The notes under the pieces are model-generated. The model searched no databases and was not told where the DNA came from. It saw nothing but the letters and a program-made list of their open reading frames with translations. From the NCBI GenBank assembly GCA_015295805.1, contig DVEF01000028.1, positions 1 to 40,629 of the forward strand: 40,629 nucleotides of DNA. Direction: 5' to 3'. Positions 27,264 through 35,061 of the stretch are shown here, piece by piece. The number at the start of each line of letters is the position of its first letter. Position 1 is the stretch's first letter. The stretch comes from Geminocystis sp. M7585_C2015_104 (GTDB taxonomy: Bacteria > Cyanobacteriota > Cyanobacteriia > Cyanobacteriales > Cyanobacteriaceae). Made by a program: the position numbers and the translations under genes.

Positions 27264-28718
27264 ATGGTAGGCCTATTCAAATCCCAAAAACTACAGGACA
27301 GAATACTCCGCGGCTACTCCCTCCCGCTGGGGGTATTAGTGTTGTTCGGCATAGTCATCGGTACTGTTGTCCAATTGAACAATAGCGTAAGAGAAGACCT
27401 AGCTCGTGCCAATAGGGTAATAGAAAATATGAGGGAAACAGTAATAGGCGCCTCTCGCGCTTTACGAGCAGCCAGGGGTGCCGCCCTCTTCCCAGAAGAA
27501 TTGGCTTCTTATCAGGAGACTTATGGGAAAGCAAGAGAGAAAATTGAAAAACATGCCCCCCTTGCCCTGGCGGAAATACGAGAGGAGAAAATAAAAGAAC
27601 TATGGACAGAATTTGAGAAGCAATTAGGGGAGTTAACAGAAGGAACAGATGAGGTGATGAAATTACTGGCCGCCGGCAAAACCCAAGAGGCTGTTCAAAA
27701 AATAAAAGGGATAAGGGCGGCCGGTTTGGATGAAAAGGCGGATGAGATAATAAAGGCAGAAAATGAAATTATCGAGTCCATTGGCAAACGGGCTGAATTG
27801 ATAGGAAATATAGCTATACTGATAACCCTGGTAGGGATTTTTGGGGGTGGTGGTTTTAGTCTGGTACTGGCCAACAACATTGCTAAAGCCATTGCCCAGG
27901 AAATTCAACAGGCGGTGGCTCAAATTTCTGCCTCCGCCGCCCAAATTGCCGCCTCTATGGAGGAACAGGAGAAAACGGCCAGTTTACAGGCGGCATCAGT
28001 GAATGAGACTACCACCACCATGGACCAGTTGAGGGCCTCGGCACACCAGTCAGAAGAACAAGCCGCCGCCGCCGCCACCGCTGCCCAAGAGGTACTACGG
28101 TTGGCCCAACAGGGGAATCATTCTGTAGAAGAGACGGTGGCCGCTATGATAGACCTGAAGAACAAAGTGGGCGCCATCGCCGACCAAATTGTCCGTCTCT
28201 CCGAACAAACTAGTCAAATCGGCAGTATATCCTCTCTGGTAAACGATTTAGCCCAACAAACCAACATGCTAGCCCTAAACGCCTCAGTGGAGGCAGTGAG
28301 GGCCGGGGAATATGGAAAGGGCTTTGCCGTGGTGGCCGAAGAAATACGGAAACTAGCCGAACAAAGTCGTCAATCCGCCTTGCATATTGGTCAACTAGTA
28401 ACAGATATCCAGAATGCCATTAATACCACCGTAATGGTAACCGACGAAGGCACAAAAACTGCCAATGCCGGCATGTCCATCACGGAAAACACGGCCAAGG
28501 CCTTTTCTTCCATTGTGGAAGCCATCAACACTGTGGCCATGAATAACCAACAAATCCTTCTCAATATCCGTCAACAGGGCAAGGCAGTAGAACAAGTTTT
28601 GGAGGCCATGGAGGCCATCAATAAAGGGGCACAGGAGGCCGCCGCTAGCATTACCCAGGTAGGAGCAGGTACTGCCCAGTTAAGTGCCACCGCAAAAAAT
28701 CTGGAGTCCATGATCTAA
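27264..28718 (+). CDS. methyl-accepting chemotaxis protein (MCP), four-helix-bundle sensor
   Basis: The protein has two membrane helices (about 18-37 and 180-202) enclosing a ~140-residue helical extracytoplasmic part ([31 protein letters not shown]), typical of 4HB sensors. After TM2 there is no full HAMP; the chain passes straight to the signalling coiled coil ([20 protein letters not shown]). The conserved hairpin tip is [20 protein letters not shown] (about 330-348), then [18 protein letters not shown]. It lacks the GAF chromophore domains of PixJ and lacks a C-terminal CheR-tethering pentapeptide. It sits 45 nt after cheA and should feed that kinase. Confidence 0.93.
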   Translation: MVGLFKSQKLQDRILRGYSLPLGVLVLFGIVIGTVVQLNNSVREDLARANRVIENMRETVIGASRALRAARGAALFPEELASYQETYGKAREKIEKHAPLALAEIREEKIKELWTEFEKQLGELTEGTDEVMKLLAAGKTQEAVQKIKGIRAAGLDEKADEIIKAENEIIESIGKRAELIGNIAILITLVGIFGGGGFSLVLANNIAKAIAQEIQQAVAQISASAAQIAASMEEQEKTASLQAASVNETTTTMDQLRASAHQSEEQAAAAATAAQEVLRLAQQGNHSVEETVAAMIDLKNKVGAIADQIVRLSEQTSQIGSISSLVNDLAQQTNMLALNASVEAVRAGEYGKGFAVVAEEIRKLAEQSRQSALHIGQLVTDIQNAINTTVMVTDEGTKTANAGMSITENTAKAFSSIVEAINTVAMNNQQILLNIRQQGKAVEQVLEAMEAINKGAQEAAASITQVGAGTAQLSATAKNLESMI

Positions 28719-28796
28719 TGATTCCTCCATTGTCTTAAACTAAAAATAGGAGGTAACAAAGGCCGAGTAGCAAGGTTTCAGCGGCTAACCGCCCCT

Positions 28797-29921
28797 ATGA
28801 CCATCAAAGTACTACTAGTGGAAGACTCTCCCGTAGCCCTCACCATAATAAGACGTATTATTGAAAGTGCAGAGGATATGACACTGGTGGGCACGGCGAG
28901 GAGTGGGGTGGAAGCCCTGGAATTGCTGTCCAAAGTGAAACCAGACATTGTCTGCACCGACTTGATGATGCCGAGGATGAACGGGTTGGAGTTAATCCAC
29001 AAGATAATGACCACCAACCCGGTGCCCATCCTGGTCATCAGCGGCTGTATTCAAGAAGACGACGAGAATAATATATTCCAACTTCTAGAAGCCGGCGCCG
29101 TAGACATCTTCCCCAAACCTGCTAGTGGGACTCTACAAGAATACGACTCTATCCGCGAGCGATTACTGGAGAAAATCCGTGTAATTGCAGGGGTCAAGGT
29201 CTTCACAAAAAGGGTTCGTCCTGCTAGAATAAGACTGGTGGATCCCTGGGAAAAACCGGTCAAAGTCCACAAGCCCCCGGCAACGCCGTTACAAGAAGCA
29301 ACACAGTCCAGTACGAGCCCAATAGCAGTGGTGGCCCTGGCAGCTTCTACGGGGGGCCCCCAGGCCTTTCAGGAGGTGTTAGGCAGTCTGCCAGCGGATT
29401 TCCCGGTGCCTCTTCTCTGCGTCCAACACATTAGTACAGGCTTTTTGAAGGGGTTTTTGGAGTGGTTGCAGGGTAATATCCCTCTGCCCGTGGTAATAGC
29501 AAAAACAGGGGAAAAACCACAACCCGGCAAGGTATACTTCCCCCCGGAAAGAATGCATCTTAGAATTGACGGCCAAGGACGATTTTACTGCGGCGATGAC
29601 ACCCCCGTAGACAACCACAACCCCTCCGCTACTGTTCTCTTTGAAACTGTGGCCCACTACTATGGCCCCTCCGCCGTAGGCGTTTTAATGACGGGCATGG
29701 GCAGAGACGGTGCCAGAGGCCTTCTCACCCTCAAACAAAAAGGCGGTTATACCATCGCCCAGGACGAATCTTCCTCTATCGTCTTTGGCATGCCCCAGGA
29801 AGCCATCAAACTCGGTGCCGTCCACAAAGTCCTTCCCCTCCCCCACATCGCCCCTCATCTCCTTAAACTTCTCCAATCCCGTGGCTTTCTCTCCTCTCCC
29901 GATTCCTTAAGTGGTGTTTAG
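28797..29921 (+). CDS. cheB: chemotaxis response regulator methylesterase CheB
   Basis: CheB removes methyl groups from (and deamidates) MCPs for adaptation. The receiver is residues 3-120 with VEDSP, phospho-acceptor D55 in VCTDLMMP and K107 in DIFPKPAS. The esterase domain (about 175-365) has the catalytic Ser-His-Asp: S184 in LAASTGGP, H211 in CVQHIS and D304 in TGMGRDGARG. ALGAVHKV-type helix and the EAIKLGAVHKVLPL end are typical. ATG 28797 is preceded at a distance by AGGAGG. It lies 78 nt after the MCP gene. Confidence 0.95.
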   Translation: MTIKVLLVEDSPVALTIIRRIIESAEDMTLVGTARSGVEALELLSKVKPDIVCTDLMMPRMNGLELIHKIMTTNPVPILVISGCIQEDDENNIFQLLEAGAVDIFPKPASGTLQEYDSIRERLLEKIRVIAGVKVFTKRVRPARIRLVDPWEKPVKVHKPPATPLQEATQSSTSPIAVVALAASTGGPQAFQEVLGSLPADFPVPLLCVQHISTGFLKGFLEWLQGNIPLPVVIAKTGEKPQPGKVYFPPERMHLRIDGQGRFYCGDDTPVDNHNPSATVLFETVAHYYGPSAVGVLMTGMGRDGARGLLTLKQKGGYTIAQDESSSIVFGMPQEAIKLGAVHKVLPLPHIAPHLLKLLQSRGFLSSPDSLSGV

Positions 29922-30362
29922 TCTTTTTTTACTACTCTCCCTCTTCCCCCCTTTTTTTTGTTAATTAATGTTTAGCTTATTGTAACATCCTCCCCCCCAA
30001 AAATCTCTCTATCCCTCTCCCTTCCCCCTCTTTTTTGTAACAAAAACTATTTAAGTAATTTTAAGTAAACAAAAAAGGGCAGGAGCCCCCTCCGAATACC
30101 ATTTTATCTCTTGAAAGAGAAAATGTCAAGGGGAAAAGGAAAAGAGGAGGGCTAAAAGTAAAACAAAAGTTAAAAGAGATTCAAAAATGAGAAAAAGGGG
30201 TAAACTGAAGTAAGAGGTGTGGAAAGGAGGAAGGAGAAGCAAACGGGCGGCGAAAAGGTAAAGAGAAAAAGTAAGGGTGAAGGGGAACTATGTTAGAGTA
30301 AATGTCAGAAATTTCATCCAAAGGGAGATGAAGGTAAAAAAGGGTTAAAAAGAGGCGAGAAA
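29922..30362. other. cheB-cheR intergenic region: pyrimidine-rich then purine-rich tract
   Basis: On the plus strand 29925-30045 is strongly C/T-rich (runs such as CTCTCCCTCTTCCCCCC and CTCCCTTCCCCCTC), while 30110-30362 is strongly A/G-rich with almost no C or T (GGAAAAGGAAAAGAGGAGGG, GGAAAGGAGGAAGGAGAAGC). The two could pair as an imperfect long stem in RNA or form unusual DNA structure. GGGC-AGGA-GCCC at 30075-30086 is a small hairpin inside the switch point. The A/G tract is the cheR leader and contains many ribosome-site-like GGAGG strings. No gene is seen. Confidence 0.55.
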
Positions 30363-31883
30363 ATGAATACAGAAATAATTTCTCCAAGGCTAAGAGAGGA
30401 GTTTGTCAGCCTTATTGCCCAACAGACGGGGATAGAAATAAAAAGTCAAAACTACGGAGCAATGGGGGATTGTATAATAAATAGGATGCGGGAATTAAAC
30501 CTGCCAAACCCGGAAAGCTATTACGAATTATTGGCGTCTGAAACCAGCGAAAGCGAAGAGGAATGGCAAAGATTTGTATGTCTAATAACTAATAAAGAAA
30601 GCTATTTTTTTAGGGATAAAGGACAATTTAAACTGCTACGACAAGTGATTTTACCCGAATTAATCCGCAACAATCAGAGAATAAAAACGTTACGTATTTG
30701 TAGTGCGGGATGTTCTACTGGACAGGAACCATATTCTGTGGCTATCCTTATAAGGGAATTAATACCTGATTGGGAAGACTGGCAAGTTGATATTATAGGA
30801 CTAGACATTAACAGGGAATCCCTAAAACAAGCGCAAAAAGCACTATATAATACGTGGTCATTTCGACAGGTGGAAGAGGAAATAAAACGGCGTTATTTCA
30901 AGAATCTGGGAGGCTACTATCAACTGAATGAAGAAATAAAACGATTGGTGAGATTCAGACAATTCAATCTTGTTAGGGATGAGATGCCAAATGCCGAGAT
31001 GGGATTGAGTGACATGGATTTAATTATCTGTAGGAATGTGTTTATTTACTTCACCGAGACGGCTATTGATAAGGTGGTAATGAAATTTTATAACACCCTC
31101 AGACCCAATGGTTATTTAATCACAGGACATGCAGAATTGAGCAACAATCAGGTGAAAGTCTTTCAAACGAAAATTTTCCCAGAATCGGTAGTATATCAAC
31201 GCCGTGGTGGCAAATTACCCGCAGCCAGTGTCAGCGTCTCCAAGACAAACACCACTACAATTCAGCCTAAACCCCAAACTTTTAGATTTTCTACACCCCA
31301 ATCCCCACCTCCATCCCCGCTAGTAACTATGGCTATCCCCCCCGCCAATTCCCCCAAACCAATTATCAACCCTCCACCTCCCATCACTTTTGTGGAGGAG
31401 GAATTGCTGGCGGAGGCTAGAAGACTAATTCAGCAAAAATCCTATTACCTAGCCGAAAAAAAGTTACAGACCATTTTAAGACAATCCCCTCACCATTATA
31501 CTGCCACCTATTTGATGGCGGAAATCAATGCCAATCTTGGCAGGTATGATGTTGCTAGGAAATGGTGTCACGCCGCTATGTCTTTAGACAATTTGCAAGT
31601 AAAACCCTATTTACTCCTGGCACAAATAGAGGAGGAAGAGGGGAATATAGAAGAAGCCAAGGAAGCCTTAAAGAGAGTTATTTATCTCCAACCAGATCAC
31701 TTTATGGCCTATCTTAGTCTAGCAAATTTATATCAAAATAGTGGGGATATGGACAGAAGTAAGAAATTGAGAAACACAGCCTTAAAAATTTTAGAAAGGA
31801 TGCCAAAGAATCACAAGATAGAAGAATTAGATGACATCTCTGTAGGTGACTTGTTGAGACAGTTACAAGACATTTCGGCTTAA
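30363..31883 (+). CDS. cheR: CheR-type protein methyltransferase with TPR domain
   Basis: CheR methylates MCP glutamates with SAM. The N-terminal helical part is residues 1-75, followed by the methyltransferase: ITNKESYFFRD, LRICSAGCSTGQEPYSVAI (SAM-binding), IIGLDINRESLKQAQKALY, LIICRNVFIYF and GYLITGHAELSNN. After a proline-rich linker (about 290-365) come at least three TPR-like repeats (SYYLAEKKLQTILRQSP, NLGRYDVARKWCHAAMSLD, EEGNIEEAKEALKRVIYLQP). TPRs probably mediate docking to partners since the MCP here has no tether peptide. ATG 30363 follows AGAGGCGAGAAA. It belongs to the che cluster with cheB upstream. Confidence 0.94.
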   Translation: MNTEIISPRLREEFVSLIAQQTGIEIKSQNYGAMGDCIINRMRELNLPNPESYYELLASETSESEEEWQRFVCLITNKESYFFRDKGQFKLLRQVILPELIRNNQRIKTLRICSAGCSTGQEPYSVAILIRELIPDWEDWQVDIIGLDINRESLKQAQKALYNTWSFRQVEEEIKRRYFKNLGGYYQLNEEIKRLVRFRQFNLVRDEMPNAEMGLSDMDLIICRNVFIYFTETAIDKVVMKFYNTLRPNGYLITGHAELSNNQVKVFQTKIFPESVVYQRRGGKLPAASVSVSKTNTTTIQPKPQTFRFSTPQSPPPSPLVTMAIPPANSPKPIINPPPPITFVEEELLAEARRLIQQKSYYLAEKKLQTILRQSPHHYTATYLMAEINANLGRYDVARKWCHAAMSLDNLQVKPYLLLAQIEEEEGNIEEAKEALKRVIYLQPDHFMAYLSLANLYQNSGDMDRSKKLRNTALKILERMPKNHKIEELDDISVGDLLRQLQDISA

Positions 31884-33507
31884 TGGCGAGGGGTTTCGCT
31901 ATAACACAGGCTATATATGAAACCATGGCTGACTAACTGCCACTTTTATTATTCTGACACCATAACAAGCCCAATGGTAGAAATAAATGGCTATAGTTTG
32001 CTTTAGTCAAATACCAGGGGAGACTCTCTTGCTGAGAGAGATTATTTCCTAGCATGGGAGTATAACTAATAAGTAGAAGTGAAACAATGAGACATTCCGG
32101 AAAGTGGCACAATAGGCTAATTAACACAGTGGGTGGGGAGGTGATTGTTTAAGATAGTAAGTCAAAAGGGGTTTTAATCTGACGAGGGAGGCGGTTTAAG
32201 ACAGTTAAAAGGTGTTAAACCCTAAACGGATTCTAACATTATCCATTTCCCGACAGAACTAAATGACACACATGGGGGAGACTATTAAAAAAAAAATCTA
32301 CTTGTTGACAAGATTGAAAGAAGTTTTAGCTAGAGGAGAGTGATGGTGTGAGAGGATTAAACGAGATTGTTGCCGAGATGGTTTCTGCCGCAGAGTGATT
32401 TGCTTGACACTATTGATAGAGGTTTCAGCCTAACTAACGCCAAGGTGAGAAGGTGTCTCAGCTGGGGAGGTGATTATCCGGCTAAGTGGTGAAATAATTA
32501 GACAGGTTAAATGACATTCGGCTGGGTGGTTGACGTGATTTACAACAGACTAGTTTACAAGAGGCTAAAAGGGTTTGTTACCCAGTTACAACAGATTATA
32601 AGGTTAAACAATATTTGGCATAGTAGAAAACAGTAAGACACATCAGCGTGATACCGAGGAAAGCTACTTGTGGAGATGGTTACAGGAGGTTATAGTTTTG
32701 GGGTGGGAGAAGGTGAGGATTTGACAGAATTACAAAAGGTTTTGGCTAGGAGAAAGGCGACTGTGTCTGATGGAATTAAATGATATTATTGCGACATACA
32801 TACTGGGAGACGCTAACTAAAAACTGAAAAGGGTTAGAAGGTGTTTGTAAGGAGGGGGTAATATGGTCGCAAGTTGAAAAAAAGATGTTTTGGCATCAAG
32901 GGGAATGATATTGTTTCCTAATGGCAGAAAGCAGTAAGATATAAGTTAGAGGCAAAAAGTGATTGTTTGACAAGGTTTAATTTGCCTAATGCCATGGGGG
33001 GTGGTGTTAAAAAGTGTTTCCGAAGGAGGTGACTATCTGATGGAGGGGGATAGGTTGAAGAGGAGGCAGGAAACAACGAGATGTTTACACTGGATGCCAT
33101 GATAAGCCGAAATAGAGACGGTTATAAAACGTTTCAGGCTAATACCATCTGGAGTTAGTTAAAAAGTGTTTCGGCTAGAAGAGAGATGATTTTATGATAG
33201 AAGAGGGCTAATTATATGAGGGAATTGAATTAGGAGGTGTTGCGGGGTTAAGTAGATGAAAGGGGGGATAAGGTTATTGACTAGCTATTTGCTTGACACA
33301 GAGGGGAGGTGGTTGATTGACTAGTTGGAATTGTTTCTCCTTGATGGCAAGGATGGCAAAAAAGACTCACTTTCCCACCCAGTCAGACAGTCACAGGGTA
33401 TTTTAAGCAAAAGTGCCAGGGGAAACAAACTGGCTAACACAGTTAAAAAATGTTTTAGGCTGATAAGCAGAAAAATAGTTGCTAGCGGCGGTTGTAGGAG
33501 GAGGGAA
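31884..33507. repeat. degenerate ~142-bp tandem repeat array in the cheR-cheW gap
   Basis: The 1.6-kb gap has no credible gene. From about 32.2 to 33.47 kb it is built of same-orientation, diverged copies of a unit. One marker, GTTAAAAAGTGTTTCGGCTA and variants, recurs near 32312, 32444, 32730, 32873, 33006, 33158 and 33442 (steps of 131-158, or about twice 142). A second marker, GGCAGAAAGCAGTAAGA and variants, recurs near 32621, 32923, 33065 and 33344. TTGACA hexamers occur at 32305, 32404, 32721, 32967 and 33294. The plus strand is C-poor and G/A/T-rich. The array ends just before the cheW ribosome site. Confidence 0.65.
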
Positions 33508-34611
33508 ATGGCTTACTATCTAATTTTCAACCACAGTAGTTTAACTTATGGGTTGCCTGCAGAGGAAATTCAAGAAGTATTTTTTATCCCCGAATTGACA
33601 CCAATTCCCGACGCACCGGAAGACATGGTGGGAGTGATAAACTTAAGAGGGGAAATTCTGCCAATAATGGATTTAAATATTCGTTTTGGCTATGAGACGA
33701 ATGGATACCAAATAAGTGACACCCTTGTAGTGGTAAGGCATGAAGAATTAAAAGTGGGATTAATAACTAACCATGTAGATGATGTAGGCATAATTGAGGA
33801 GGAAAACATCACTCCCGAGTTGCCTTATGACAGGGGAAGTGAGGAATTTAAACAGGAGAAGTTTATTAAGGGTGTAGCAAAAAAGGAAGACAAGATTATC
33901 TTTTTGCTAGACACAGAAAAGCTGCTAAGATATGTAGAATCCCAAACACTATCTCTAGAATTAGACTTATTTCAGTTGCCTGCCGATGGGGTGGAGAAAG
34001 GGGAAAGAAGAGAAGACACAACCACAGAGACAGAGGAAAGTCAACAGCAGAGAAAATACAGAAAAACAGACTTTTTCCCCAACATAACAGAGGATGAGAA
34101 GAGGATACTCAGAGAAAGAGCAAGCCGTTTGAGACAATCAATACAATTCAAAGACTTCACCGGTTTAAAACCCGTTGCCGTATTTAGTCTAAACCAAGAG
34201 TATTTCGGAGTAGAATTATCCCTGGTGAGGGAATTCATAAAATTCAAGAAATACACTCCAATCCCCTGCACCCCTGAGTTTGTGGTGGGTAACATTAACC
34301 TTAGGGGGGAGGTGATTACCCTAATAGACATTAGGAGGGAATTCAATTTAACACCAACTTCTTTGACAGAAGAAACACCGGCAATAGTTGTGAATGTAGA
34401 CGGGATTGTAGCCGGCATAGTCGTAGACGAAATCAAGGAAATTGCCATGATTAATCCTCAACAGTTACAAAAGGGAGAAAGGAGTGAAGAGGTTAAAATC
34501 CAGCAGGAGTATTTACAGGGGGTAATCCCCTATCAAGAGAAAATGCTAGCCATTATCAACCTAGCAGAAATCATGAGTAGTGGCAAGCTGATTGTGGATG
34601 AAGCGGTTTAG
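33508..34611 (+). CDS. tandem CheW-domain coupling protein
   Basis: CheW couples receptors to CheA. This 367-aa protein has two CheW domains in a row: residues about 1-145 (MAYYLIFNHSSLTYGLPAEE, VGVINLRGEILPIMDLNIRF, LVVVRHEELKVGLITNHVDD) and about 215-367 (GLKPVAVFSLNQEYFGVELS, VGNINLRGEVITLIDIRREF, GIVAGIVVDEIKEIAMINP), joined by an acidic linker rich in E, T and Q. ATG 33508 has a very strong ribosome site (GGAGGAGG, 4-6 nt spacing). An open frame reaches back to TTG 33325, but that part is repeat-derived and not CheW-like. It is the last gene of the che cluster, 1.6 kb from cheR, so it may have its own promoter. Confidence 0.92.
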   Translation: MAYYLIFNHSSLTYGLPAEEIQEVFFIPELTPIPDAPEDMVGVINLRGEILPIMDLNIRFGYETNGYQISDTLVVVRHEELKVGLITNHVDDVGIIEEENITPELPYDRGSEEFKQEKFIKGVAKKEDKIIFLLDTEKLLRYVESQTLSLELDLFQLPADGVEKGERREDTTTETEESQQQRKYRKTDFFPNITEDEKRILRERASRLRQSIQFKDFTGLKPVAVFSLNQEYFGVELSLVREFIKFKKYTPIPCTPEFVVGNINLRGEVITLIDIRREFNLTPTSLTEETPAIVVNVDGIVAGIVVDEIKEIAMINPQQLQKGERSEEVKIQQEYLQGVIPYQEKMLAIINLAEIMSSGKLIVDEAV

Positions 34612-34645
34612 GAGGGTGGGGGTTATTGGGGAAGCTGATCGTGTA

Positions 34646-34662
34646 CGAATGATAATCATTCG
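34646..34662. promoter_or_regulatory. Fur-box-like palindrome
   Basis: CGAATGA-TAA-TCATTCG has 7-bp perfect inverted arms around a 3-nt centre and fits the Fur consensus core (ATGATAATCATT, 14 of 19 positions over the full box). It lies 35 nt past the double-CheW stop, between two gene ends, followed by AGGAGG at 34671-34676 but no open frame of note. A 13-nt core is shared with the site at 10783. Confidence 0.42.
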
Positions 34663-34808
34663 CATAATCCTAGGAGGAAGTACTGTGTAACAAATGTTGA
34701 CAAATATGTTGTGAAAGAAGAAGTGAAAAAATGCCAACAAGAGTAAATTAAAGTCAAGACTTCAAGACTTTATTGGCAAAACCGGTAGAGGGACATGGTG
34801 GTATATTT

Positions 34809-35029
34809 TAACCCGGGTTGCCACCTATAACCTACTAACCCGTCATCGGCAAGCATAACCTAGGCATGTTATATGACAATGATGTTTTGGCTTGGGGTTC
34901 GTCATTGATATTGATTTGTTATAACTTAACGGGGTGATTTAAAGTTAAGTCATTGCACACCTTTTACCATGGATTTGCGGGTGGTTGTTTTATTATTTCA
35001 AAATTTCCTGTAGGTGGCAACTTGGGTTA
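34809..35029. mobile_element. MITE-like element with ~20-bp terminal inverted repeats
   Basis: The left end AACCCGGGTTGCCACCTATA (34810-34829) and the reverse complement of the right end (35009-35028, AACCCAAGTTGCCACCTACA) agree at 17 of 20 positions. Both ends are bounded by TA, as in elements that duplicate a TA target (IS630/Tc1-mariner type). The 221-bp interior has no coding capacity and contains a stem ACTTAAC / GTTAAGT at 34924-34950. It sits between the convergent double-CheW and GH38 genes, a harmless place for insertion. Family assignment is inference. Confidence 0.6.
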
Positions 35030-35061
35030 TTATAAAGGAGTAAAATGGGGTGTTGGTAGTC

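Noticed and set aside
27264-28718. MCP as a PixJ-type photoreceptor
   Set aside because: There is no GAF domain or chromophore cysteine motif; the sensor is a short helical bundle between two membrane helices.
30072-30086. GGGC-AGGA-GCCC hairpin with A-run as a minus-strand terminator
   Set aside because: The stem is only 4 bp and no minus-strand gene lies upstream of it.
32203-33470. Long tandem array as CRISPR or as a decayed repeat-protein gene
   Set aside because: Copies are too diverged and have no constant repeat with unique spacers; all six frames are full of stops and no protein repeat appears in any frame.
33325-33507. 61-codon N-terminal extension of the double-CheW frame from TTG 33325
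   Set aside because: This part falls in the repeat array, is not CheW-like, and the very strong GGAGGAGG site directly precedes ATG 33508.
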